Positions 17,868 through 26,434 of a stretch of 44,099 nt of DNA are shown here, one piece after another. The notes beneath the pieces were generated by a model, which made no database searches, was not told the DNA's origin, and was given only the letters and a program-made list of their open reading frames with translations. Made by a program: the position numbers and the translations under genes. Numbering within the stretch: the first letter of the stretch is position 1; every line of letters starts with the position of its first letter. The stretch is from Lachnospiraceae bacterium UBA4364 (lineage in GTDB: Bacteria; Bacillota; Clostridia; Lachnospirales; Lachnospiraceae): NCBI GenBank assembly GCA_002393955.1, contig DGSK01000012.1, forward strand, positions 1-44,099. The letters are read 5' to 3'.

Positions 17868-20309
17868 TCAGTCATCATCCTCATCATCCGAAGGCGGGAA
17901 CTTAACCCTGAGCACATACCAGAGCGCCCCGGTCACACATACGGACGAATACGTTCCGCAGACAAGACCTATGATCAGGGGTAATGCGAATTCCCTTATG
18001 GATGACACGCCCAGTATATAAAGCACTATTACCATTATTACTGTGGTCAGTGATGTAAATATACTCCTTGAAAGAGTCTGGGATATGCTCTTGTTTACCA
18101 TACCGTCAAGCGTATCCTTCCTCTTCATAGCCTTGTGGTTTTCTCTTATTCGGTCAAATATGACTATAGTGGCATTTATGGAATATCCGACTATGGTAAG
18201 CATACATGCAATGAATGTTGAGCTTACTGACAGCCTGATAAGCGCATAGAACGTAAGTGTTACCATTACGTCATGAAGCAGCGCTGCCACCGAGCTGATA
18301 CCAAAACGTATATCGCTGAACCTTACCCAGATGTAAAGCAGCATGCATACTGCAGCCACAAGCACTGCTACCAATGACTCCCTCTTCATCTCGCCGGATA
18401 TGGTGGAACCTATGGTTTCGGATGTGATCTGAGTCTCCGAAACACCCTGCTCGGATGTCATATAGTCTATGAAAGCCTGCCTCTGCTCCACATCCATTAC
18501 CCTTGATTTGAAGATAACCTCGTTACTGTCATTTACTGTCTGGAAAGATACGTTGGCATCCCCTGTGATCTCCTCGAGCTTAGGAACTATCTCATTGTTT
18601 ATCACATCATTGGAGGGATTTTCCGCAAAAGCAACCGTAGTCGCAGTACCGCCCTTGAACTCCAGGCTGTAATTAAGTGCATCACCCGTAGTAAGCCTGA
18701 AGATTATCATTGCGGCTATACCGATGCCGATGGTACCCAGTGATATGCCAAAGAATATTCCTTTCCTGCTGAGGAACGGAATGATCTTGTCTTCCTTTGC
18801 CTTCTGTGCAGCGCTCATTCCGTACAATGCCGGAGCCTTTAAGCCCAGTGCATAGAAAGCATTTACCAGTGACTTGGTAATAACAAGTGCCGTAAACATG
18901 GAAAGTATGATACCGAGGGCCAGAGTATAACCGAAGCCCTTTATGGTACCGCTGCCCATCGCGATAAGCACAACCGCAGCGATAAGCGTTGTGATATTAC
19001 CGTCTATGATTGCTGAAAGTGCCTTGGAGAAACCGGCTTTGATCGCATCCTCAACGGTACTTCCCGCCTTAAGTTCTTCCTTTATTCTCGCGAATATAAT
19101 AACATTCGCATCCACCGCCATACCTACGGAAAGTATGATACCCGCAATACCAGGAAGCGTAAGAGTAAGTTCAAAAAGATTTATAAGGAGTATTACAAGC
19201 AGTGAATAAAGCATGAGTGCTATGGAGCTTGCAAAACCGGGTACCCTGTAGATCACGCACATGAATATGATAACAAGTGCCAGCCCGATAATGCCCGCAA
19301 TAAGGCTGGTACGCACTGCATCGGAACCGAGCTGTGCGCCTACCACATTTGACCTTAATTCTTCAAGTTCAAGCTTAAGTCCGCCGATACGGATATTCTG
19401 GGCAAGACGCTGTGCCTCTTCGGCGTCAGCCATACCGGTTATCTGGGCGCTGCCTCCTGAAATCTGCTCATTTACATGAGGTACGGAAAGCATCTCCCCG
19501 TCGTAGTAGATTCCTATGGTTCCGATAAGACCGGACCTGCCTGCAGCCTCGCCGGTTGCCTTTGAAAAAGCTTCCCGTCCGTTGTCAGTAAACTCAAGGC
19601 TTACAATATACTGTACCTGATTAAAATCATCAGTGTAACTCTTTGCTTCAGATGATGCCACATCTATTCCCGAAAGAACGGCATCACCGTTTTCCACGAT
19701 CTCATTTATTGGCTTGGTCAGTGCATACATAGTCTGTACATGATCGGGGTTTTTGACGGTATAGCTCAGCATCTTTCCGTCAGATGTATACTGGGGATCA
19801 CCTGTCTCCCTATCATAAAGATATGCATTGTCACCGATGCCTACAAAATAGGTATCGTCTTCCTTGCACACCTGATAGCCATCAGTAGTGGTCGTCATAA
19901 GACCGTAGTTATAGCTTCCGTCAACCGAGCTCACGGCACGTATGAAATAAAGCGATCCGGGATTACCGAGATCCTCAAGTATGGCATTGGCATCCGTAAC
20001 GCCGGGGATTTCTATGGTTATACGCCTGTCACCCTCGGGATACACATTGGATTCAGTGGAATACTGATCCACCCTCTTCCTCAGCTTGAATACAGTATCA
20101 TCCAGGTCGGATTTGCTGGGAGCTTCATCCCCCACTACCTGGTATGTGATACTGACACCGCCGGCAAGATCCAGGCCAAGCCTGGTATTCTTAGCCGCAA
20201 GATAATCTTCATCAGTGGACGTGTCCACACCGTTCCATACAAGATAGCCCGATCCACCGAGTACTGCCAGTATGAGCAGCAGTACGACTATCGCCTTCGA
20301 CTTTTTCAT
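17868..20309 (-). CDS. secDF: Protein translocase SecD/SecF fusion
   Basis: RND-type motor that uses the proton motive force to pull secreted proteins through SecYEG. At 813 aa, SecD and SecF are fused. SecD half (about 1-490): TM1, LGLDLAGGVSITY, a large extracytoplasmic P1 domain, then TM4 motif AVDANVIIFARIKEEL. SecF half (about 500-813): LEFKGGT and the TM4 motif SINATIVIFDRIREN. The C-terminus is strongly acidic (DDEDDD). The ATG at 20309 follows AGGAGGAGTAACT, 11 bp after the scfB stop, so the gene is co-transcribed with the SCIFF genes, a known neighbourhood in Clostridia. Confidence 0.97.
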   Translation of the reverse strand: MKKSKAIVVLLLILAVLGGSGYLVWNGVDTSTDEDYLAAKNTRLGLDLAGGVSITYQVVGDEAPSKSDLDDTVFKLRKRVDQYSTESNVYPEGDRRITIEIPGVTDANAILEDLGNPGSLYFIRAVSSVDGSYNYGLMTTTTDGYQVCKEDDTYFVGIGDNAYLYDRETGDPQYTSDGKMLSYTVKNPDHVQTMYALTKPINEIVENGDAVLSGIDVASSEAKSYTDDFNQVQYIVSLEFTDNGREAFSKATGEAAGRSGLIGTIGIYYDGEMLSVPHVNEQISGGSAQITGMADAEEAQRLAQNIRIGGLKLELEELRSNVVGAQLGSDAVRTSLIAGIIGLALVIIFMCVIYRVPGFASSIALMLYSLLVILLINLFELTLTLPGIAGIILSVGMAVDANVIIFARIKEELKAGSTVEDAIKAGFSKALSAIIDGNITTLIAAVVLIAMGSGTIKGFGYTLALGIILSMFTALVITKSLVNAFYALGLKAPALYGMSAAQKAKEDKIIPFLSRKGIFFGISLGTIGIGIAAMIIFRLTTGDALNYSLEFKGGTATTVAFAENPSNDVINNEIVPKLEEITGDANVSFQTVNDSNEVIFKSRVMDVEQRQAFIDYMTSEQGVSETQITSETIGSTISGEMKRESLVAVLVAAVCMLLYIWVRFSDIRFGISSVAALLHDVMVTLTFYALIRLSVSSTFIACMLTIVGYSINATIVIFDRIRENHKAMKRKDTLDGMVNKSISQTLSRSIFTSLTTVIMVIVLYILGVSSIREFALPLIIGLVCGTYSSVCVTGALWYVLRVKFPPSDDEDDD

Positions 20310-20320
20310 AGTTACTCCTC

Positions 20321-21694
20321 CTATTCCTCATCGGCTGCAGCAGCCTTGAGCATTATTGCACATTCCACCCGCTTCCGCTGAAGCTCGCATCCTGTCTCAT
20401 ATGCGCCATATATGTCTCCGGTAAAGTGCTGTGAGTTTGCCATGCAGCCGCCGCTGCAGTAATACCTGGCAAAGCATTTCTCGCACTCCGGCTTGGAATA
20501 AACATTGCAGTCATGGAATTTCTTCTGCAGGTCCTTCCTTTCTATCCCGTCATAAACAGAGCCCAGCTTAAATTCCTCCTGCCCCACAAACTGATGACAG
20601 GGATAGATATCTCCCCAGGGCGTTACTGACACATATTCACAGCCTGCCCCGCACCCGGAAAGCCTCTTATATACACACGGGCCGCCCTCAAGGTCTATCA
20701 TGAAATGGAAGAAATTGAAGGGATTTCCTTCACGTCTCCTCTTTAACATCTCATCCGCCAGTATATCGTACTGTTCTAAAAGTACCGGCAGGTCTTCCTT
20801 TTTAAGGGCATATTCCTCCTCTTCAGGTGCCACCACCGGCTCAACGGAAATCTGCTTAAAGCCCATATCCGCAAGATGTATCACGTCCGCAGCAAAATCC
20901 GTATTGAAATGGGTATATGTACCCCTGACATAATAATTCATCTGATCCCTGGACTCTGCAGCCTTGATATACTTGGGCAGTATGTCGTCATAGCTGCTCT
21001 TTCCGTTACGGTAAGGACGCATGAAATCATGCACTTCTTTGCGGCCGTCAATGGAAAGCACCAGATTGCTCATCTCTTTATTTGCGAATTCCATTATGTC
21101 ATCGTTAAGCAATGTTCCGTTAGTGGTAAGGGTAAAGCGGAATTTTTTATTTTTATCCTTTTCTATGCTGCGGCCGTATGCCACAAGCTGCTTTACCACA
21201 TCCCAGTTCATAAGGGGCTCGCCGCCGAAGAAATCCACCTCAAGATTGTGCCTTGTACCGGAATTCTCCACAAGATAATCCAGGGCAGCCTTTCCCACTT
21301 CGAAACTCATGAGCCCACAGGGACCATAGTATTCACCCTTTCCCGCAAAACAGTATTTACAGCCCAGATTGCAGGCATGGGCAATATGAAGACACATGGC
21401 TTTCACCACAGTCTCCCGCTCCATAAAACTCCCTATGGAATCCTTATAGACATCCTCTGAGTAAAGCATACCGGCATTCTTAAGCTCCAGTATCTCCTCT
21501 ACGGCATCCTTTTTCTCCACATCAAGAAGAGAGCCCGCATGCTTAAGTGCGATCTCGTCATCACTGAGTCCTGCCTCAATATCCTTTTCGATCAGGGGAA
21601 TAAGCTCATATGCTATATCATCCACCACATGTACACTTCCGGAATTCACATCCAGGACAATATTGTACCCATGGCTTTTGTATTCATGTATCAT
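20321..21694 (-). CDS. scfB: Radical SAM/SPASM SCIFF peptide maturase
   Basis: Radical SAM ranthipeptide synthase that forms Cys-derived thioether links in the SCIFF precursor, 457 aa. An N-terminal RRE-like segment (MIHEYKSHGYNIVLDVNSGS..., residues 1-90) precedes the 4Fe-4S motif CNLGCKYC near 108-115 and the FFGGEPLMNW glycine-rich motif. The SPASM region (about 330-440) has the expected Cys set, including GCGAGCEY, CHQF and CEKCFARYYCSGGC. The frame is open to 21733, but the ATG at 21694 has AAGGA at 6 nt and matches the family start. The precursor scfA lies just upstream and secDF just downstream. Confidence 0.96.
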   Translation of the reverse strand: MIHEYKSHGYNIVLDVNSGSVHVVDDIAYELIPLIEKDIEAGLSDDEIALKHAGSLLDVEKKDAVEEILELKNAGMLYSEDVYKDSIGSFMERETVVKAMCLHIAHACNLGCKYCFAGKGEYYGPCGLMSFEVGKAALDYLVENSGTRHNLEVDFFGGEPLMNWDVVKQLVAYGRSIEKDKNKKFRFTLTTNGTLLNDDIMEFANKEMSNLVLSIDGRKEVHDFMRPYRNGKSSYDDILPKYIKAAESRDQMNYYVRGTYTHFNTDFAADVIHLADMGFKQISVEPVVAPEEEEYALKKEDLPVLLEQYDILADEMLKRRREGNPFNFFHFMIDLEGGPCVYKRLSGCGAGCEYVSVTPWGDIYPCHQFVGQEEFKLGSVYDGIERKDLQKKFHDCNVYSKPECEKCFARYYCSGGCMANSQHFTGDIYGAYETGCELQRKRVECAIMLKAAAADEE

Positions 21695-21719
21695 AGTTTT
21701 CCTTATTATACGCAACAAA

Positions 21720-21742
21720 GCAGCGATCAACATAACCGCTGC
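21720..21742 (-). promoter_or_regulatory. Stem-loop between scfA and scfB (possible attenuator)
   Basis: On the minus strand GCAGCG (21742-21737) pairs with CGCTGC (21725-21720), flanked by A-rich and TTTGTTG sequence that adds weak pairing. It sits in the 78-nt scfA-scfB gap. A leaky terminator or processing stem here would give more precursor peptide than maturase message. The stem is short, so the call is tentative. Confidence 0.4.
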
Positions 21743-21772
21743 CTTTTGCCCGTTTAGATGTAACTAACAGTC

Positions 21773-21919
21773 TTACTTTGACACCTTTTCACAGCTCTGA
21801 TTTCCTACAGTGCAGGAAGTCTTGCAGGCTGACTGGCATGATGTCTGGCACTCGCCGCATCCGCCGTTCTTGAGGCTCTTCTTAAGGTCTCTTGTGTTTA
21901 AAGTCTTTATATGCTTCAT
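21773..21919 (-). CDS. scfA: SCIFF ranthipeptide precursor (six cysteines in a ~45-residue peptide)
   Basis: A 48-codon gene. The product starts MKHIKTLNTRDLKKSLKNGG and then carries Cys at 21, 24, 28, 32, 36 and 43 with Thr/Ser between them, ending in a short basic tail. This matches SCIFF, the most widespread ranthipeptide family of Clostridia, whose leader is recognised by the adjacent ScfB. The ATG at 21919 has AGGAGG 8 nt upstream and a near-consensus promoter (21967-21995). The mature product should carry Cys-Thr thioethers made by ScfB. Its physiological role is still debated, with links to signalling reported in solventogenic clostridia. Confidence 0.95.
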   Translation of the reverse strand: MKHIKTLNTRDLKKSLKNGGCGECQTSCQSACKTSCTVGNQSCEKVSK

Positions 21920-21966
21920 TATTTTTTCCTCCTAAAAGAAAATGCTATTACACTTTTATCCGTTGT

Positions 21967-21995
21967 ATTTTATCATAAGCCTTATACTGTGTCAA
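21967..21995 (-). promoter_or_regulatory. Near-consensus sigma-A promoter of scfA-scfB-secDF
   Basis: On the minus strand TTGACA (21995-21990) is followed by a 17-nt spacer and TAAAAT (21972-21967). Only one base of the -10 differs from consensus. The transcript would start about 40 nt upstream of the scfA ATG, leaving a short AT-rich leader with AGGAGG. No operator is evident. Confidence 0.85.
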
Positions 21996-22024
21996 AAAGA
22001 TCTTGCAGGCAGGTCACTGACCGA

Positions 22025-25000
22025 TCACGAACTCTTCCCCATAATGATGCCTACTATCAGCTGCGGGCCGTCTTTTTCCTGTACAATACCGGCCCTCAGA
22101 TTGATCTCAGTCTTTTTGCCGGCGATCATAAGATGATAACTTATGGTAAATATACCGCCGTCTGCCGTCTTTGACAGGATGTTCTCCTTCGTAAACTCAG
22201 CCATGAAATAATAATAGTCCTCGGGTGCGATCACCCCTTCTATCTCTTTCCTGGAATCCTCGAAGAAATCCCACCCCACCTTGGAAGTGCCCAGGTCTGC
22301 ATATTCATCCGATGCACTGTACTGCATATAGCTGCCGGTCTCCGGATCCACTGTATAGATTCCGATAAAATTACCCATAAGAGCAGATATCCTGGTATAA
22401 GTGGCAGTCTCCTCACGCAGCCTGTCAATAAGCTCCTGCTGTTTCATCTGGGCATCAACATTGTTGACAGCCATTACCACATGGTTTCCGTCACGGTTAA
22501 GGCGGACAACCTTCATGCTTACATACATAGGCCTGCCTTCAGATTTCTGCTTATATGTCTGTGCGGCATTCCCCTCTTCCTTAGGTGCTATCATGACCCT
22601 GTAGGTATGAGTGAATGCGCCGTTCTCATCCAGTGCCTTCAGCACATTACTCTTTGTAAAAGCCTCAATAAACTGCTGCCTGTCATCTTCAAAGACAAAC
22701 TGGCCCGCGTCCTTATGTGCCGCTTCAAAGAATCCCTCTCCGGTCCTTGCTACCGAAATATCATGATTGTCAGCATTGGGTGAATACTGCGTATATTTCT
22801 CCGTATCAAGATCGATATGATAAAGGTCTATATAATCCGCTGAGAGAGCCTGAGCTACACCTGTGTAGGTTAAAACCTGTTCATCATCCGAGGTAATGTC
22901 AAGCACGGCAACTGCATAGGCATCCATTTTGCTTAAAGGATTTTCAGCCAGCTTTCTTATGAGAGCATTGACATTTTCACCAGTCTCCAGTATCTCATTG
23001 ACAACGATCCTCTGTCCAACATTCCTGCAATGAACCAGACGGTTCATAAATGTTTTATAAACATTCTTATGCAGGGCTACGAATTCCGAAAATGACTTGT
23101 TAAGTCTTACGGCCCTGACAGTCTCTCCGTCACATTCAAGAATCGCCATGGGCTGGGTATTGAAATAATGCTTTACAGATTCCCCTTCGTCATTGGACAC
23201 CGATCCAAGGTCATAAAGATTTATCGAACTGAGAACCTTCTGGTATTCGGATTCTTCCGGATTCTCAAAGCCTATCTGCTTTCCTGTCCTGTATCTTTCA
23301 TGTATGTCGTCAAGGGAAATAGGCTTGCAGAAATGATATCCCTGCAGCTTTGTACAGCCTATCTCTCTTAAGAACTCAACCTGTTCAGCCGTTTCAACGC
23401 CCTCACAGACAGTCTCTATTCCAAGGCTTACTGCCATCCGCATAAGCTCGGTCAGTATGATCCTTGATTTGGGCGATGTATCAAACTGCCTCATGAAACG
23501 CATATCGAACTTTATCAGGTCAAACTGTATCTCCTGAAGGAGGTCTAAGGATGAATAGCCGCTGCCGAAATCATCCATCCATACCGGGAATCCAAGCTCC
23601 TGGAAGCGTCTTACCTGTTCTTTCATGAAGTCGAAGTTTCCACCGACAACACTCTCCGTAATCTCTATGGTAATATATTCCCTGGGGACATTAGCCGCAT
23701 CCACACGGTTGCATATTTCTCTTACTATGTCGCAGGTCTCAAAATCAGTCCTTGAAAGGTTGATGGACAGGGGAACCACATGCATCTTTTTATCGGCCAT
23801 CTGGTTTTTGATACGCTCAAGCACAGCATCCAGGATAGCCAGGTCCACTTTGTAGATAAGCTTTGTATCTTCCAGTATCGGAATAAAGTCAGCCGGAGAA
23901 AGCATTCCCTTTTCGGGATCTATCCATCTGGCCAGCGCTTCTTCGTCACAGACTTTTTTATTTGTGGCACGAACTATTGGCTGGTAAAAAGGCTTTATCC
24001 AGTTTTCCGCAATGGCACGGTCTATATTCTCGATTATGTACTGGCGGTTCATTTCCCTTTTCAGCATCCTCTGGTCGAAGTAGTTGAAATAGGAATTATT
24101 ATCATCCCTTGATATATTGCCGGCATAACGTGCCCTGTCGCAGGCAAGGGATGTCTCCACAACACCCATGGAATCGGGATAGATTCCCACTCTCAGCGGA
24201 AGCGTCTTTCCTCCGTTGGCAGCCTTCATGGCATTGAAAAGCCTCTTGAGCTTCTTCTCAAGATCCGTTTCTTCTGTAAATATTGCAAAATGGTCCTGTC
24301 CGAAACGGCTGCAGTTTTCTTCCCCGAACTGCTCGGAGATCAGCCTTGCCAGCTCCCTGATAAGATTGTCACCTTCGGAAAAGCCGTACTTTTTATTGTA
24401 GAATTTAAGACCGTTAAGATTAACATAAACCAGTGCCGAAGGTACGCCGTTTTCATGCATGATCTTGCGGGCATTTTCCGCAAGCTTGAAGAAATAGGTC
24501 ATGCTTGGAAGCCCCGTAAGGGAATCGTAGTTGATTTCCTTAAAAATATTACGTTCACGGCTTATCTCCTCCATATCCCGGGCATTGAAACGGCCGAGCC
24601 TTTCATCCTCCACCTTCTGCTCCGGGTGATCCTCGTAATGCTTCTTCTTGTCCTCGTACATCCTCTCATCCGCACATCTTAAGGCCAGGCGCACATTGTT
24701 GCTGTTCTTCTCAACGCAGCCGCCCAATGCAAACGAAAGCTTATCATACCTTTCACAGGCACTCCTTATATCCTCGATTTTCTTATTCAGTTCCTCTTCT
24801 GTGACACCGGTAACGATTAGCGAGAACTCATCTCCGCCGGCACGGAATATTTCATCCTCCGAAAAGAACTGCTTTAGGACAGCAGCCGCATTCTTAAGCA
24901 GAAGATCTCCGGCACTGTGTCCCTCTATATCATTTACAGCCTTCAGGCCGTTAATATCTGCAAAGATTACACCTACTGACTCCCCCTCCTTTTCTCCATG

Positions 25001-26011
25001 GCAGAGCTTATCTACCACATTGTTCATCTCATTACGGTTCATTACGCCCGTAAGCATATCCTTTGAGCTGAGGGTCTTAAGCCTGTCTAACAGCAGGTAA
25101 TTGCCAAGCTCCGATCCAAGAATGAATGTGGTAACTTCAAGGGTCTCCTTTATCTTGACCGCACGCGCAGAATCAAAATTCAGGGCCCACATAAATCCTA
25201 AGAGCTGGTTCCTTGACTTAAGAGGGAAAAGCACGATATTGTATGCACCTGCACCGGTAAGTGACTCATACCATACAGGGTTACGCTCCTTGATGATCTG
25301 CATATCATCAGCATCCTTGGCAATCAGGCAGTTGCTGCCTGCTATGGTCCCTACCCAGGACTCCGCTATGTCATAAAATTCGTCATCGACATAGTTTTCC
25401 ATGGGAAGAAGGCCGCTGGTCTCGTCAAGGTATTCACAGAGCACATAGCAGGACCTTTCCAGTTCGTTCATGACAAGGATACAGCAGTGCTGTGCCGCAC
25501 ACAGCTCGCCGATTCCCAGGATAACATCCCGCATGGCCGCCTTGAAATCATTTGTTCCCCTGAGCCTTATGCAGGTATCCAGAACAGACAGTGCATTCTC
25601 AGCAGACTGATTTGACAGCGCCTCAGCATCAGCTTCTATATTGACTTCCATTATATACAGACAGTAACAGTAATCATCATCTTCGTAGTCCACAGGAAGA
25701 AAGATCATATTGAACCAAAACGGCATCCGGTCAGGATGTGCATAAGAATGAAGGCATTTTTTATTTTTTGCCGAGTTGTAACAGAATTCTTCGAAATTAA
25801 GATCTCTTGTGATATAGTTTGTATACTCGCTACCGGAAACAAATTCATTGCTGAGCATTATCATGCCCGGCACGGGATGCTCTATGGAATCGATATATGC
25901 CCGGTTCCCCGCAACAAGCCTGAATTTCCCTTTTCCGCTTTCCGGATGCTTCTCCACCGATACTACGCATGTCATAGCCGGCATGCGCTCTGCCAGAGCC
26001 TGAAAATCCAT
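22025..26011 (-). CDS. Large GGDEF/EAL cyclic-di-GMP signalling protein with GAF and PAS-like domains
   Basis: Soluble multidomain protein of 1328 aa. In order: an N-terminal PAS-like region (about 1-135), a GAF-like region (about 140-310), a GGDEF domain with intact GGDEF near 390, a second GGDEF domain degenerated to RFGQDHF near 570, an EAL domain (about 655-905) and two C-terminal PAS-like repeats (about 975-1328). The EAL domain keeps EALARW, NLSRTDF, EITES, DDFGSGYSS, KFDMRF and KLQGYHF, so phosphodiesterase activity is likely. Upstream of the first GGDEF the I-site RxxD is absent (FSED), so product inhibition is unlikely. The ATG at 26011 is chosen over 26032 because GGGGGTG lies just before it. 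Confidence 0.9.
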   Translation of the reverse strand: MDFQALAERMPAMTCVVSVEKHPESGKGKFRLVAGNRAYIDSIEHPVPGMIMLSNEFVSGSEYTNYITRDLNFEEFCYNSAKNKKCLHSYAHPDRMPFWFNMIFLPVDYEDDDYCYCLYIMEVNIEADAEALSNQSAENALSVLDTCIRLRGTNDFKAAMRDVILGIGELCAAQHCCILVMNELERSCYVLCEYLDETSGLLPMENYVDDEFYDIAESWVGTIAGSNCLIAKDADDMQIIKERNPVWYESLTGAGAYNIVLFPLKSRNQLLGFMWALNFDSARAVKIKETLEVTTFILGSELGNYLLLDRLKTLSSKDMLTGVMNRNEMNNVVDKLCHGEKEGESVGVIFADINGLKAVNDIEGHSAGDLLLKNAAAVLKQFFSEDEIFRAGGDEFSLIVTGVTEEELNKKIEDIRSACERYDKLSFALGGCVEKNSNNVRLALRCADERMYEDKKKHYEDHPEQKVEDERLGRFNARDMEEISRERNIFKEINYDSLTGLPSMTYFFKLAENARKIMHENGVPSALVYVNLNGLKFYNKKYGFSEGDNLIRELARLISEQFGEENCSRFGQDHFAIFTEETDLEKKLKRLFNAMKAANGGKTLPLRVGIYPDSMGVVETSLACDRARYAGNISRDDNNSYFNYFDQRMLKREMNRQYIIENIDRAIAENWIKPFYQPIVRATNKKVCDEEALARWIDPEKGMLSPADFIPILEDTKLIYKVDLAILDAVLERIKNQMADKKMHVVPLSINLSRTDFETCDIVREICNRVDAANVPREYITIEITESVVGGNFDFMKEQVRRFQELGFPVWMDDFGSGYSSLDLLQEIQFDLIKFDMRFMRQFDTSPKSRIILTELMRMAVSLGIETVCEGVETAEQVEFLREIGCTKLQGYHFCKPISLDDIHERYRTGKQIGFENPEESEYQKVLSSINLYDLGSVSNDEGESVKHYFNTQPMAILECDGETVRAVRLNKSFSEFVALHKNVYKTFMNRLVHCRNVGQRIVVNEILETGENVNALIRKLAENPLSKMDAYAVAVLDITSDDEQVLTYTGVAQALSADYIDLYHIDLDTEKYTQYSPNADNHDISVARTGEGFFEAAHKDAGQFVFEDDRQQFIEAFTKSNVLKALDENGAFTHTYRVMIAPKEEGNAAQTYKQKSEGRPMYVSMKVVRLNRDGNHVVMAVNNVDAQMKQQELIDRLREETATYTRISALMGNFIGIYTVDPETGSYMQYSASDEYADLGTSKVGWDFFEDSRKEIEGVIAPEDYYYFMAEFTKENILSKTADGGIFTISYHLMIAGKKTEINLRAGIVQEKDGPQLIVGIIMGKSS

Positions 26012-26055
26012 AATACACACCCCCGTCAACATTTTAGGATATAGAAAGTCCTGAA

Positions 26056-26074
26056 TAACTGTTCAGAACAGTTA
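26056..26074. promoter_or_regulatory. 19-bp palindrome next to the GGDEF/EAL promoter
   Basis: TAACTGTTC-A-GAACAGTTA has perfect 9-bp arms around one base. An extended -10 (TGGTAGAAT, minus strand, -10 at 26093-26088) lies about 14 nt upstream in the direction of transcription. The palindrome would therefore cover roughly +7 to +25, a position suited to a repressor that blocks elongation or initiation. The regulator is unknown. An RNA hairpin in the leader is the alternative. Confidence 0.55.
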
Positions 26075-26179
26075 AATCTCAAATATCATTCTACCACGAA
26101 TTTAGAAATTCTTTTAGCGGATTTTGACTGATGAAATGCTGTTTATACATAAAAGGACGCAGATTAGTCAAAAAAGAGC

Positions 26180-26398
26180 CCACACCGATAGCTCACCTGC
26201 CGGTGGGGTCGTTCGCCAAGCAGTTCTTACGGAAATGCCAAAGTCTGAGCGTCTCGTTCGGAACCGTTCACACGCTACATCCATGTAGCGTTGTTCACTC
26301 GGCCCGCCTTCCATGGCGGTCCGTTCCTGGTGCGTCTAAACATTTCCGAGAACTGCTAAGGCTCACTTTACACCGTCAGGCGAGTCTATACGGTGTGG
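26180..26398. repeat. Large imperfect palindrome with internal hairpins (about 219 bp)
   Basis: Outer arms CCACACCG (26180-26187) and CGGTGTGG (26391-26398) and inner arms 26219-26237 and 26341-26357 (17 of 19 positions, one 2-nt bulge) pair, with imperfect pairing between them. The central part holds two further perfect hairpins: ACGCTACAT/ATGTAGCGT (26271-26291) and CCGCC/GGCGG (26304-26319). No good reading frame exists. It fills most of the ATPase-GGDEF intergenic gap (26033-26434). It resembles in design, but not in sequence, the palindrome at 1-198. Confidence 0.7.
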
Positions 26399-26404
26399 TC
26401 AATG

Positions 26405-26432
26405 TATTACTTTAAATATATTACTTTAAATA
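26405..26432. repeat. Two tandem copies of a 14-bp AT-rich unit
   Basis: TATTACTTTAAATA occurs twice head to tail at 26405-26418 and 26419-26432, immediately 3' of the ABC ATPase stop codon. It may be slippage-derived. No function is apparent. Confidence 0.8.
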
Positions 26433-26434
26433 TA

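Noticed and set aside
26131..26415. 94-codon plus-strand frame through the large palindrome
   Set aside because: It is an open frame through a structured repeat, without a ribosome site or protein-like composition.
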